From Helianthus annuus (lineage: Eukaryota; Streptophyta; Magnoliopsida; Asterales; Asteraceae): a stretch of 64,000 nt of DNA. The notes under the pieces were generated by a model that saw only the letters and a list, made by a program, of their open reading frames with translations, was not told the DNA's origin and searched no databases. The position numbers and the translations under genes were made by a program. Positions 47,613 through 60,697 of the stretch are shown piece after piece; position 1 is the first letter of the stretch; each line of letters starts with the position of its first letter. The DNA lies in the NCBI RefSeq assembly GCF_002127325.2, contig NC_035436.2, positions 112,615,591 to 112,679,590 on the forward strand. Direction: 5' to 3'.

Positions 47613-47714
47613 TTATCCCCAACTTGAAAGAAATTTCGTCCCGAAATTTAGCATGCGGTTACTAAGGAAGCTAGTTGTGTTGTGTTGTTTACTGGTTTTT
47701 CCTGGGGTGTCACA
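47613..47714 (-). other. Element I double LTR-start module
   Basis: 47613-47623 is the inner polypurine tract (minus GTTGGGGATAA), which borders the LTR as actually inserted. At 47704-47714 a second LTR start (GGGGTGTCACA in plus) with its own tract (47715-47724) lies internally. In element A both LTRs extend to this outer point. Confidence 0.75.
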
Positions 47715-48529
47715 TCATCTCCCCGTTGATTTGGATTCGTCCCGAAATTCTCTTGTAGTTTCAGCCTCATTAGTGGTTGCATTGTTCTTGAACAACTGGG
47801 GATACTTGAGTTTCATTTGGTCTTCTCGTTCCCAGGTAAACTCTGGGACATGACGGGAGTTCCAACGAACTCGAACAAGAGGAATTCTGGTGTGCTTGAG
47901 GACCTTAAACTCTTGGTCCGTGATTTTAATTGGTTCCTTGACGAATCGCAACTGGTCGTCGATAGTGAGCTCCTTCAAAGGAACTATGAGCGTCTCATCT
48001 GATAGACACTTCTTCAAATTTGACACGTGAAAAACGTTGTAAACTCCACCAAGTTCTGCGGGTAGGTCCAGTTTGTAGGCCACTTTGCCTATTTTCTCTA
48101 TGATTTTGAACGGTCTGACATATCGCGGATTGAGCTTGCCTCGTTTGCCAAAACGAACTACACCTTTCTAAGGTGAGACTTTGAGTAGCACTCGATCCCC
48201 AACCTGGAACTCGAGTGGTTTCCTGCGCTTATCAGCGTAGTTTTTCTGATGGTCACGAGCTGCCGCCATTCGTTGCCGTATCTGTGCAATTCTTTCCGTT
48301 GCGTCTACTACAAGTTCTGGACCCGTGATCTGACTATCACCCACCTCTGCTCAACAAAGAGGTGATCGACATTTATGCCCGTACAATGCCTCAAATGGAG
48401 CGGCTTGGAGGCTGGTGTGGTAACTGTTGTTATACGAAAACTCCTCTAACAGGAGATGTTTTTTCCCAACCATTGCCGAAATCGATTACACATGCCCGAA
48501 GCATGTCTTCTAGAGTTTAGATGGTGCGT
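47715..48529 (-). pseudogene. pol: Element I integrase C-terminus and chromodomain
   Basis: Reads [12 protein letters not shown] sequence near 48430 with frame breaks, then [24 protein letters not shown], and a chromodomain-like [27 protein letters not shown] with a tail ending at the outer tract. Several stops and frameshifts lie between 48084 and 48529. Confidence 0.8.
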
Positions 48530-49663
48530 TCAGACTGCCCATCTGTTTGTGGGGTAAGCTGTGCTCATGTCTAATCGTGAGCCAAAGGACTTGTGCATTG
48601 CTTGCCACAGTTCAGAAGTAAAACGTGCATCCCGATCGGAAATAATAGAGGTTGGTACCCCGTGCCACGAGACAACTTCCTTAAGGTAGACGTCTGCTAG
48701 AGTGGAGAACTTATCCGTTTCCTTGATAGCCAAGAAGTGTGCAGACTTTGTGAGTCGATCCACGATCACCCAGATAGTATCATTCCCACGTTGAGATCTG
48801 GGCAGGCCAGTAACAAAATCCATGGAAATTTGCTCCCATTTCCATTGTGGTATTTTTGGTTGTTGGAGTAGGCCCGATGGTTTCTGGTATTCGGTCTTGA
48901 CTCTCGCACAAGTCAAACGTTTGCCAACGTAAGTTGCTATGTGAGCCTTCATGCTAGGCCACCAATACGTAGTTCTGAGATCATGGTACATCTTATCCGA
49001 ACCAGGATGTACCGAGTAATGAGACTTGTGTGCTTCATCCATTACAAGTTCTCGTAAATCGCCATAGAGTGGGACCCAGATGCGTCTTGTTACGTAGTAG
49101 GCGTCGTCTTCCTTTTGTTCTAACTGTTGCCTTGAGCCACGTAGGGCTTCAGCCATGACGTTTTCTGGTTTCAATGCTTCTACCTGAGCATCTCGTATCT
49201 GTGCAGGAAGACTAGACTGGGTAGTAAGTTGTAATGCTCGCACACGGTGTAGTATCCTTTCGACTGAGGGTGTTGGCCACAACATTTGCTTTGCCCGGAT
49301 GGTACTTGATCGCACATTCGTAATCTTCAATAGTTCGACCCATCGACGTTGTCGCATATTCAACTCCTTTTGCTTGAAGATATGCTCGAGACTCCTATGA
49401 TCGGTGTAGATGGTGCACTTGGTACCGTACAGGTAATGTCTCCATATCTTAAGCGCAAAAATAACAGCTCCTAGCTCCAAGTCATGCATAGTGTAATTCC
49501 TTTCGTGAACTTTAAGTTGGCGTGATGCATAGGCTATGACCTTGTCACGTTGCATCAACACGCAACCAAGACCCTGAATTAACGCGTCGCAATAAACCAC
49601 AAAATCGTCTGTGCCCTCAGGCAATGAGAGAATAGGTGCGCTACAAAGTCTACACTTCAAATG
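48530..49663 (-). pseudogene. pol: Element I RNase H and integrase
   Basis: RNase H with VYCDALIQGLG, where the motif DAS has become DAL, and the DLELGA block. Then a stretch out of frame between about 49325 and 49260 (two compensating frameshifts across the tether), the HHCC finger with CLTC changed to RLTC, the DDE core ([16 protein letters not shown]), and a frameshift at the end of the AYHPQTDG region. The loss of a zinc ligand and the frameshifts mean it is inactive. Confidence 0.82.
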
Positions 49664-50597
49664 TTAGAACGCTGATTCTTGAGCATCACCCCAATGATAG
49701 GTGACCCCTTTCTGAGTTAGTAGAGTAAGCGGCTGCGCAATCTTCGAGAAGTCTTTGATTAACCTCCTATAGTAGCCCACCAAACCAAAGAATTGGCGGG
49801 TTTCTGTTGCTGTACGCGGTGCAGGCCAGTTCTTGATCGAGTCGACTTTTGATGGATCAACGTGAATCCCATTCCCGTTTACCACATGGCCTAAGAAATG
49901 GACTTCCCGAAGCCAGAAGTTGCATTTGGAAAACTTAGCATACAGCTGTTCTGTTCGAAGGAGTTCCAAAATAAGTCATAGATGCTGCTCGTGTTCCTCC
50001 TAACTCTTAGAATAAATCAGAATGTCGTTGATGAAAACTATAACAAACTTGTCCAAGTAAGGTTTGCACACTCTGTTCATAAGATCCATGAAGACCGCAG
50101 GCGCGTTTGTTAACCCGAATGGCATGACCAGAAACTCGTAGTGGCCATAGCGAGTTCTGAATGCTGTTTTGGAGATATCCTCGTCCCGGACTCTCAGTTG
50201 ATGGTAGCCTGACCTCAGATCAATCTTTGAATAGAAGCTCGACCCTTGCAGCTGGTCAAATAAGTCATCAATGCGTGGAAGAGGATAGCGATTCTTCACG
50301 GTCACCTTGTTTAGTTCGTGGTAATCTATGTACATACGGAAGGTACTGTCTTTCTTCTTCACAAATAATACTGGAGCTCCCCAGGGCGAAGAGCTAGGAC
50401 GAATGAAACCCTTATCCAAGAGTTCTTGCAATTTCTTAGACAGTTCTTCCAGTTCGGTTGGAGCTAAGCGATAAGGTGCTCGAGCTATGGGTGCTGCTCC
50501 AGGAGCTAGCTCGATTTGGAATTCGACCTAGCGATGAGGCGGTAGCCCAGGTAAATCTTCAGGAAACACTTGAGGAAAATCACGTACAACTGGAATA
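49664..50597 (-). pseudogene. pol: Element I reverse transcriptase
   Basis: [24 protein letters not shown] (Cys of MCIDY changed to Tyr), [23 protein letters not shown], then the catalytic motif reads FIND instead of FIDD near 50025, which should abolish synthesis. A stop follows after LIYSKS, and a second open piece (49664-49969) gives the connection domain. The frame begins at the J junction (50597), where VVRD-type linker sequence continues from 57744. TAG near 50529. Confidence 0.85.
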
Positions 50598-51027
50598 TGT
50601 AGGATCGTTATGCTGACCCGAATGAGTCAATCAGAGGAGTTTGATCAATTACAGGTGCGGAAAACAAGTAATTGTCATAGAAACAGCTAAATCTTCACTT
50701 AATTCACTGATTGTATTGATTTGACAGCAATTACACTCAGTCTTCACACCGACAGCAGTTCGGTATGGAATACAAGGTCTGGATTCCTGATTTCGCTCAA
50801 GAGAAACCTATATATAAGCTTCTGATTTCGGCCGAAATGACATGAAGTCATTTGGAGCGGAATCAGCTCTTGTGATTTCAGGCGAAATCACTTATACATG
50901 CTACTAGGAGCGAAATCAGCCTAAATACACTATAACACTTCCTATTTTCTCATAAAACATGCCCTGATCTATACAATGCAATCTAAGACTCGATACAAGA
51001 CGAAGTCAACAGATGTATGCACCAACA
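50598..51027 (-). repeat. Element J 3' LTR
   Basis: In plus: TGTAGGATCGTTATGC...GCACCAACA. Contains GATTTCG/CGAAATC words and the TATA box. Confidence 0.93.
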
Positions 51028-51040
51028 GACTCCCCCTCAG
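51028..51040 (-). other. Element J polypurine tract
   Basis: Minus strand CTGAGGGGGAGTC directly before the LTR start TGTTGGTGC. Confidence 0.85.
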
Positions 51041-52919
51041 ATGTTGACGAGTATGTGTCGAGTCTGACTGTGACATATCTTCACATCTTCAGTCTAGATC
51101 AGTCTCTGGGCTTCATTCTCTCTATCTTCATCTTCATCATCAACAGACTCCCCTTAACAATGTGCTGGCATTCCTTTAGTCTTCAGCAACATCTGCTTCA
51201 GGATCGTTGTCTGGATCGATGTCTGGCTTTCACAGGTCTACCGAAACGAAACCTGGCTCATGCTCTATCCACAGAATCCTCAGGTATTGTAACTTGGCTC
51301 TTTAACACATAAGCTTCTCAAGATCAATCAATCTGGCTCATACTAACCTGCAAAAACTCTACCTCACAATAAATTTTTACATTTAAATGCTTCAAATTTT
51401 GAGGCATACACCAACACTAACTCTCTCTCAAATCAATACCTACATGATGAACCACTTGTAAAACATAGGATTTAAAACGATTTGGTTTCAAACACATACT
51501 ACCCCTCAACACATGGTCATCATGTTTAGCACTCGGAATTTTGAAAATCAGCTCTCCAACATCAGTTGTTGAAAATCTTTTTGACTTTTTCAAAATTTAT
51601 GCTAAAACACACACAAAATCTTTTTGGATTTTCTGAAAGAAAATAAAATGCAGTAAAGAAATATATACAGACAATATTTTTGTGAGTTTGCGTAAGAGGA
51701 TCATATCAGTTAATGAGACATGTCACCAACACCGTTAAAACTACATTTCATTTTAAGTTCAAAACAATTCACCTAGATTGTCAGTATATTTGTCCACTTA
51801 AATTTTCACACAAAGTTCAATTGTTTCGAGATACGATGTTAATGTTTTAAGAACTTAAACTTATCCGTGTATCCCACTACTTGAATATACTCCCGTATCC
51901 AGATCCCAATATTCAGTCTTACAGGTGAGTATACCACAGCTGATATCTGTAAAGGGGTTATAATGCGAGGGTCGTGAGAGCTCAGGTCGATACTTCCGTA
52001 TACGCAGAGAGATGACGACTTCGACTTTTCGGTGTGTCCCCTTTAGAGGATCTTTTCTTTCAACAGCAGCGACTATCAATTTTATTGTTTCATCAGCTTG
52101 CTGAGGGCGGCGCTTATATTTCAAAGCATATGCGGAAAATATTATACGGGGACTAGGTCAGTATTTCCATACAGCAGAAGTCCCGGGATAATACCCCAGA
52201 TATCACTAAGCATAAAGACCTAGTATCTAAGAATAAAGGACCTTTCAAACAAGATTTCTGGGGTTACCTATATATCCAAGAAGTTGTTACCCACAGAATA
52301 AGCAAGTTTGATTTTTAGGTTTATATCTCGACACAACTTACTAAATGTGTAAAAACCTACTGGCACATCCACAGTAAGATTGTTTATCACATTTAAACTT
52401 TTCATTTCTTTAGCATGTTGTGACAGTCCACTGATGTACTATCATTTCCTCTTAACTATTTTCCCATTATGATTTCAAAACACTCAAGTTTGTTTTAATG
52501 AAAATGGTTTTTCCAGAAAATTAGTTTTGTTGATTTTAACATTTGCAAAATTTTGGGGATCAAATCATCACATTGTTTGCCAAAATTTTTAATGATAGTT
52601 AACTCAAGTTCAAATTAATGACCTTAATTAACCACTTGTAGGATCAATGGCTGAACCACTTGTAAAAACCACAAACAAACATATCAAACCTTTTTTTCAA
52701 CCAATTACCATCTGTTGGTTGAATTCTCAAGATGCCGATTCCTACTCCACTCTTACAAACCTGGGAGTTCCGGCATAGTCCTTCATCCTGTAAAATTTAA
52801 ACAATTTCAATAAACTTTCATATAGACTCATTAATACATGAATGATGCCGATTCCTGATCCACGATTACAAACTTGGGATCTCCGGCATAGTCCTAATAC
52901 TTTTCAAGGAAAACAAATT
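51041..52919 (-). other. Element J 3' internal region, no gene recognised
   Basis: Low-coding sequence where copia elements carry pol. No YVDD, integrase or RNase H motif is seen in any frame I read. It contains two copies of a short hairpin unit at 52731-52788 and 52844-52896. Confidence 0.6.
52731..52896. repeat. Duplicated GATGCCGATTCC...CCGGCAT unit in element J
   Basis: Two copies of about 55 bp, each starting GATGCCGATTCCT and ending TCCGGCATAGTCCT, with ATGCCG/CGGCAT arms, 55 bp apart. Confidence 0.8.
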
Positions 52920-53775
52920 TCCATCCAAGTCTTTTCAGACTTGATGGTTTTCAATTCTTGCGCAGTAGGGTTATATGTTGCCTTTTTAGTTGCATAAAAG
53001 TCTTTAACCCCCTTTGCTTTCCCGTTAAGAATTTTCCTAAAAATTTTCTTAACATTCCCATTGAATGTTTTCTCGACATCAAATTCATTTTTTTCGATGT
53101 AAAACTGTCCCGAGATTTCAACTTTACCAATTTTTTGCTAAACCTCTTCAAACTTCAGTGATGGAAAATCATCATCATTCACTGAAATTTTCATCTCAAA
53201 CTGTGGCTCTTCTGGCTTTGTGGAACCAGATTCATCGCCAACTTTCTCATCATTCTTCTTAACAACCCAAACTTGGTTATCTTTACCTTTCTTTTTGTAA
53301 ACATTTTTCTTTGAACATTCACCAACCTCATGAATAGAATTTTAAAAAATTTTGAAGTTTTCAGTTGATGGTTCAATATCAACAACTTTCTCTTTAAGTT
53401 TATCAGAAACTCCCTGTTTTTTCTTGATATTCTTTGGACAATTCCATGCAATGTGACCAGCTTCATTGCATTTGAAACAGGTTCGAGTCTCTCTTGGATG
53501 AAACTCTCCCGTTCCATTCCTCCTTTTCTCAGCAAGAAACTCCTGGTTCGATTGTCTCTAGAATGGTTTCTTCTGCTCTTCCTCTGCACTTCCACCTGAA
53601 ACAAATTCTGTTTTTGTTTTAGAATTTTTCTCATTTTTATAGTTTTCGGGTGGAACAAAACCTAAACCTTTCTTTTTAAGTTTACCGTTTTGGTTTGGTT
53701 TCTTTAGGAAACCAGAACCAAAACTATAACCTTTTTTTCTTGTTTAGACGTTGTTGAACTCTTGAAGTGTATTTT
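52920..53775 (-). pseudogene. Element J gag-side ORF 3 with second zinc knuckle, frameshifted
   Basis: Frames in minus sense include a CX2CX4HX4C knuckle, CFKCNEAGHIAWNC, near 53435-53480, Lys-rich sequence, and FYATKKATYNPT near 52975. Frame breaks occur near 53150, 53345 and after 53658. It probably continued ORF 2. Function beyond nucleic-acid binding unknown. Confidence 0.6.
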
Positions 53776-55182
53776 TTAGGTTTTTCCAGTAAGATTTAAA
53801 TCTTTTATTTCAGAACTATTAATTTCTGTCATTTTGAAAACCTTTTTGATCATGTCAAAACGAACACTTCTTATTGGAAACTCTTTGTCAGAGTATAATT
53901 TGTCAGAATCATTTAAAGTGTATGCAACTTCAAATGTTTCATCATCCAAATTAGCTTTTGATAACAAAAATTCTTTACTGTAAGACCGTTTAACCGACGA
54001 TTTTGGACTGTTGACCGATGAACATGAACCTCCAAACTCTGACTTTGACTTAGACTCCTCATCAGTATCTAACACCTGATCGACCACCTTTTTTATTAAC
54101 TCAGACTCATGATCAGTGTCAGACGATGTGTAAGTGACGTCAATATTTTCTGGTAATTCATCAGTTGTGTCGGTTTTTAGCTTAATATTGACCGCTTTTT
54201 CAAGTTGCTCCTCATTTGGTTTTCTAGGTGAATACCCTTCCCAGATTGGAGGCGGACACTTGTTATAGCTAACAGTCGGTTTCTTACCAGTATCCTTTTT
54301 CTTTAACTTCTCATCTTGGAAAGCTTCGAAACCTGCAACAGTTGGGTAAATTCGATCAATAAGATAATCAGAACTAGAATAACTCTGTAATAAACGTTTG
54401 ATTCTCTCATTCTCGTTCTCGGTTTCCAACTCCTGTTTCCACTTTGCACTCTCCTCGATGTAAAAGTTGATAGCTTTCTGCTTCGACATCATTACAGCAT
54501 TCATCATTGTCCAAGCATCTTCTCTCCCAGAGTTTGTCTTTTGAAGACCAGTCGCTGTTCTGTTCAAGACGTCATGCGATTCTTTCACATAGTTGAGGTT
54601 GAACAACAACTGCTCTTTTTTCTTTTCATACTCAGCTATTATCTCATTTTTCATCGCACAATCTTTACAAGGTTCAAGACACTTTTCACAAGGCTTGACC
54701 ACTTCAACAATCTTTTCAACTTCAACCATTTTCTCTACTTCGATCACTTTCTTAACTTCAGTCACCTTTTATGCTTCACTCACCTGTTCAGTCTCAACCA
54801 TCTTCTCAGCAACATTTTTAACTCCTTCATTCTGAACAGCATTTTCAGCCTTCATTTCTTGTTGTTCTTTTGCAGCTCGTTTTTCTTTCAGCTTCTCCAG
54901 GCGATCTGCAAAATAGAAATAAAAACTTTCAGGAGACAGATGAGTTTTAGCAATGTTAATATGTTTTTCTTCCTCATCGTCACTACTGCTGTCATCAGTT
55001 GGTGACTGATCAAACTGTACAGATTTTTCAGAATTGTTATCTGATGAAACAGACACAGATGGTGTTTGATCAAAAACCACTTCTTTTTCTGAATTAACAT
55101 CTGAGCTTTGTGAGCTTGCATCTTCACCCTGTGAACTTTCATCAGACGCAACAGATTTTACAGTTTCACCAATCGATTTCAT
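53776..55182 (-). pseudogene. Element J gag-side ORF 2, acidic and coiled-coil region
   Basis: An acidic Ser/Asp-rich segment (SDESSQGEDASSQSSD, DDSSSDDEEEKH), then KLKEKRAAKEQQEMKAENA and, after an in-frame TAA near 54767-54770, valine/glutamate-rich heptad-like repeats (VIEVEKMVEVEKIVEVV), a CEKCLEPCKDC cluster and a coiled-coil-like stretch. It joins the upstream Gag by a frameshift: the junction has a run of six T where the frame needs seven (55190-55196). Similar long gag extensions occur in Asteraceae copia elements from memory; unverified. Confidence 0.6.
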
Positions 55183-56786
55183 CCATGCAGTAAAAAATCA
55201 GGCTCTTTAACAATCTTTGCAATGAACGCTTTAAAATTTCCATTTTCATCCATAAACATATCCCAGCTAAAGCCTTCAGGTAGTTTTTCATCATCTTGGT
55301 TAACTAAACAGACTTTGCTTTCAGGTGATATGTAATCATTCCAGTCAAAATCCACCAAACATGCTCTTTTTGAATCCTCGATTCTTCTACCATGAGCCAC
55401 CTGTGGTTCTTGTTGTTGACCCACTTGTTGGTATATAGCTTTCCAGTAGTAGTCATCTTTTCCGAACGGATTCTGAGCTCCACTAGCTTCCCTGTTCTTG
55501 CATTCTCTCTTGAAATGACTTTTCTCCCTGCATTGAAAACAAGTAACTTTAGATTTATCAAAACTTAAAGTAGATACATAAGCATCAAGAAAGTCATTTC
55601 TCCCAGTAATAAGCTTAAACTTTTCAGCTCGTCTGAGAACACTAGCAAGACACCATTTAATATCCATCAATTCCATCTCTTCGGCGTCTACCTGATCGTA
55701 ATCCTCCTTTGTAAGCATAGGATTCCCGATCCTTCCAGCCTCTAATCCTTCATATGAGAGTAACACTGAACCAAGTAGAGCCATGTGGTCTTTTGCAGTT
55801 TCTTCAGAAAAACTTTGACCCTCTGGAAGATTCAAGGCTATGTTGCACTGGATCACATAACCATTTCCTGTTTTAGTGCTCTGAGAATGGAAACTTGATG
55901 TAGTCTCTTTCGGATTGACGCTTGGAAATGAAGAGAATCCACTACTACTTTTGTTTGAACTTTGATCAACTTTTTCTGTTGAATCACCAGCACTAAAAGC
56001 AGTTTGAATCTTTGCGCTTCTTTCAGCTTCCGGAACACTGCCTTTGTAGTACATCTTCACATCTTGTTGACCACTTGGACTGTTCATCCTCTTCAGATCC
56101 TGACTTTCAATCTTCTCAATGAACTGAGAAATAGTTAACCCATCGTAAACCCCGGTATTTTTCAATATCATCAAGTAAGTTCCCCATTCCTTCTGCGGTA
56201 ATGCGTCGGCTAGCTTGTCTACCCACTCTTCATGATCTTTTGTGATACTCAACATTGACATGGATCGCACTACGTGGCAGTAACGTTCAATCAGCTTCTT
56301 CGTATCCTCTCCCGATAGACTACTAAACAAATCAAACTCTTTCTTAAGCAAAGCCTTCTTGCTTTTAATCATATTCTCACTACCCTCAAATTCGACATGG
56401 AGAGCATCCCAGATTGATTTTGAAGTTTTGTCGTGTTGTAGTAGAATGAAGATGTCTTCTTTGATGGCTTGCTGTAGCAGACTGATCATCATCTTTTCGG
56501 CTTTGTACATATCTTGCTCTTTGTCACTGAATTCTGACAACTCTTTGATAACTTGTAAATCTGTTGGTGGCAAAACGTATTTTTTCAGAATACATTCCCA
56601 TGATCTAAGATGGTTCGCCTGAACCCAGTTTTCAAATCTGTCTTTCCACCCGTAGTATTCCTCAATGCTCATCAGTTTTGGGGGCTTTTGTAACGTTCCG
56701 GTCTCGTTTTCCAAGTTCATATTCTGAGCAATAGAAGTCGGAGTAGTCGGAGATGAAGCGAACGCGTTGAAGAATTCTTCACTCAT
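55179..56786 (-). CDS. gag: Element J Gag (UBN2/copia type)
   Basis: 535 codons from MSEEFFNAFASS. The core has EEYYGWKDRFENWVQAN, EFEGSENMIKSKKALLKKEFDLF, LIERYCHVVRSM and LPQKEWGTYLMILKN, matching the UBN2 retrotransposon Gag layout. A CX2CX4HX4C knuckle, CFQCREKSHFKREC, lies at about residues 410-423. The frame ends early at 55179 because of a one-base loss in a T run; the sequence continues in ORF 2. It would form the particle. Confidence 0.82.
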   Translation of the reverse strand: MSEEFFNAFASSPTTPTSIAQNMNLENETGTLQKPPKLMSIEEYYGWKDRFENWVQANHLRSWECILKKYVLPPTDLQVIKELSEFSDKEQDMYKAEKMMISLLQQAIKEDIFILLQHDKTSKSIWDALHVEFEGSENMIKSKKALLKKEFDLFSSLSGEDTKKLIERYCHVVRSMSMLSITKDHEEWVDKLADALPQKEWGTYLMILKNTGVYDGLTISQFIEKIESQDLKRMNSPSGQQDVKMYYKGSVPEAERSAKIQTAFSAGDSTEKVDQSSNKSSSGFSSFPSVNPKETTSSFHSQSTKTGNGYVIQCNIALNLPEGQSFSEETAKDHMALLGSVLLSYEGLEAGRIGNPMLTKEDYDQVDAEEMELMDIKWCLASVLRRAEKFKLITGRNDFLDAYVSTLSFDKSKVTCFQCREKSHFKRECKNREASGAQNPFGKDDYYWKAIYQQVGQQQEPQVAHGRRIEDSKRACLVDFDWNDYISPESKVCLVNQDDEKLPEGFSWDMFMDENGNFKAFIAKIVKEPDFLLHG

Positions 56787-57298
56787 GTTGACGTATCACG
56801 TTTTTCAAAAACAGTTGGTTTCGAGCGAAATCACACACAGAAGCAGTTCGAGCGAAATCCTTGATGGCAGGTTGGAGCGAAATTACAGATTATTTGGAGC
56901 GAAATCTGATGTTTGCTAATTGAAGCAAAATCAGCAAGTTTGTTGGAGCGAAAACACAACTTTGCAATCTGGAGCGGAATCAAAATTAGCTTTGGAGCGG
57001 AATCCCTCACAACCTGTACTCTGGAAGGAAATCACCAATACTTTTGGAGCGAAATCAGACGATATCGAGCGAAATCAAAAGTTGTCCGTTCGAGCGGAAT
57101 CAGCTCGGAGTCCATTTTGGTCCATTTTTAGTTCGAATTTAAGTGTGAAACTTTCAAGGGTTTGTCTATGTTCAATTTTATACAATCAGTGAAAATTTGA
57201 ACTGATTTTGACCGGTAAATCTCGATCTGATGAAAAAAGGTGTAGAAGTAAGAAATTTCGATGAATTCCAGCTATTCTCTGTAGAACTCCTCTTCCTG
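56787..57298 (-). repeat. Element J leader with repeated AGCGAAATC words
   Basis: Between 56815 and 57110 the word (G)AGCG(A/G)AATC or a one-base variant occurs about a dozen times in the same orientation, 15-30 bases apart. The LTR has the same word and its palindromic form. No gene. Confidence 0.85.
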
Positions 57299-57311
57299 GG
57301 CTCTGATACCA
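57299..57311 (-). other. Element J primer binding site
   Basis: Minus strand TGGTATCAGAGCC, two bases from the LTR. Confidence 0.9.
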
Positions 57312-57313
57312 CT

Positions 57314-57743
57314 TGTAGGATCGTTATGCTGACCCGAATGAGTCAATCAGAGGAGTTTGATCAATTACAGGTGCGGAAAACAAGTAATTGTCATAGAAAC
57401 AGCTAAATCTTCACTTAATTCACTGATTGTATTGATTTGACAACAATTACACTCAGTCTTCACACCGACAGCAGTTCAGTATGGAATACAAGGTCTGAAT
57501 TCCTGATTTCGCTCAAGAGAAACCTATATATAAGCTTCTGATTTCGCCCGAAATGACATGAAGTCATATGGAGCGGAATCAGCTCTTGTGATTTCGGGCG
57601 AAATCACTTACACATGCTACTAGGAGCGAAATCAGCCTAAATACAATATAACACTTCCTATTTTCTCGTAAAATATGCCCTGATCTATACAATGCAATCT
57701 AAGACTCGATACAAGACGAAGTCGACAGATGTATGCACCAACA
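57314..57743 (-). repeat. Element J 5' LTR
   Basis: Copy of 50598-51027. Words GATTTCG-CC-CGAAAT and TGATTTCG-GG-CGAAATCA at about 57539-57606; in the other copy the central bases differ (GC, AG) while the arms are kept. Confidence 0.93.
57523..57534 (-). promoter_or_regulatory. Element J putative TATA box
   Basis: Minus strand CTTATATATAGG, with palindromic words 10-90 bases upstream. Confidence 0.6.
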
Positions 57744-58262
57744 GAATATCCTCTATCTTCTTCTCTATCGTTGATGCGTCAGTAACGAGTGCTAAAATAG
57801 CGGTGTGGCCCTTTCGCAAACACTTCTGGGCCTTAAGGAAGGAGATGATGCCCACCACAGCAACACTCTTGTCTCCTTGAATTTCGAGGTGTTCTTTACC
57901 AAAATGGGGAATACGAACAATCTTCTCTTTGCATAGGATCTCTGCTTGCTGTTGGGACAACCAATCCATCCCAATGACGATGTCGAAACTACCCAGAACT
58001 ATAGGAATGAGATCGATAGAGAAAGTCTAACCAGCGAGGACAAGATTACAACCCTGAACTATGTGTGTGGCCTCTAAACTTTTACCGTTTGCTAACTCTA
58101 CGACATGCTTGGTGTTCAAAAGTGTTGGTGTGCGCTTGAGAATTTGACTAACTTTTAGAGACACGTAACTGGTATCAGCACCCGAATCAAATAAAACAGT
58201 AACATAAAAGTCATCGAGAAGAAACTTACACATCACCACATTAGGATCATTCCTTGCTTCAC
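57744..58262 (-). pseudogene. pol: Element I protease
   Basis: [19 protein letters not shown] (58140-58200) and MDWLSQQQAEILC (57930-57970), separated by a TAG near 58027. The frame continues [17 protein letters not shown] to the J insertion. It aligns with the A protease throughout. Confidence 0.82.
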
Positions 58263-58753
58263 CCTAACCCAGCACGAACACTCGACCCTTAGCACCGTTG
58301 TCATTATTGTTTACCCCAATGTTGTTCCCGTTATTGTTCCCGTTTCCTTGGTTGTTTTTCTGATTCTGGTTCTGATTTAACTAAGGGCAATGTCTCTTGA
58401 AGTGGCCTTCAGCGCCACAATGAAAGCATCCCTTGTTGCCCTGTTGATGTTGTTGATTCTGTGGTGCTTGCTGTTGCTGCTGATGATTCTGATTTGCAGT
58501 TCGTGAGCTCCTGCAACCCTTGGCTTCATGACCCACCTTGAGACACCTCTGACAACGACCCCTGTTGCACTGACCACTGTGGTATCTGTTGCATCTATTG
58601 CACTTTGGGTGATTTCCTCGATATCCACCCTGCCCTTGACTACCAGAAAATTGCTGACCAGGGCTCTTGTAGTCATCGATCTTTCGCTGCTGTGACTGGG
58701 ACTGAACTGTAGTCGAACCCTTGTTGGAGGCCCCATCCCATTTTCGTTTGTTG
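58263..58753 (-). pseudogene. gag: Element I nucleocapsid region
   Basis: CNRCNRYHSGQC, CQRCLKVGHEAKGC, a Gln/His-rich spacer, and [14 protein letters not shown], then a TAG near 58380. An Asn-rich stretch follows. Same order as in A. Confidence 0.85.
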
Positions 58754-59456
<703 letters not shown>

Positions 59457-59542
59457 TGTAGTCATCGATCTTTCGCTGCTGTGACTGGGACTGAACTGTA
59501 GTCGAACCCTTGTTGGAGGCCCCATCCCATTTTCGTTTGTTG

Positions 59543-60394
<852 letters not shown>

Positions 60395-60681
60395 GATATT
60401 CATATCAAAGGAAACATGGGTGAGAAAGGTTCGCGAAAATGCAATGACAGAAGAGAGTAAGCACACAAGTGTTCTCAAACAATAGTTATTACGTTCATCT
60501 AAGCATACTATGAGCAGTGTACTATGTAACTAACAAGTAGGCATAAATCATATCACCTATAATGTTGAGTCTTGCACGTGGAGCGTAGCATCGTTGTGGA
60601 TCGTCGAGCACTGTTCAGGTTATAGTCTGGTTTTAATAAAAACTTTTTCCCCTTATTAAAACCAAGTTCACTATAACCAAT

Positions 60682-60694
60682 GGCTCTGATACCA
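60682..60694 (-). other. Element I primer binding site
   Basis: Minus strand TGGTATCAGAGCC, three bases from the LTR. Confidence 0.9.
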
Positions 60695-60697
60695 ATC

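Larger units (their letters stand above)
50598..57743 (-). mobile_element. Element J: Ty1/copia-type, non-autonomous (no pol)
   Basis: Flanked by GAATA (50593-50597 and 57744-57748). LTRs of 430 bp each (50598-51027, 57314-57743) differ at about 11 positions. Primer site 57299-57311, polypurine tract 51028-51040. The 6.3-kb internal region has a UBN2-type gag and two further gag-side ORFs but no recognisable integrase, RT or RNase H; the remaining 1.9 kb could not hold them. It must have used enzymes from another copy. Confidence 0.88.
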
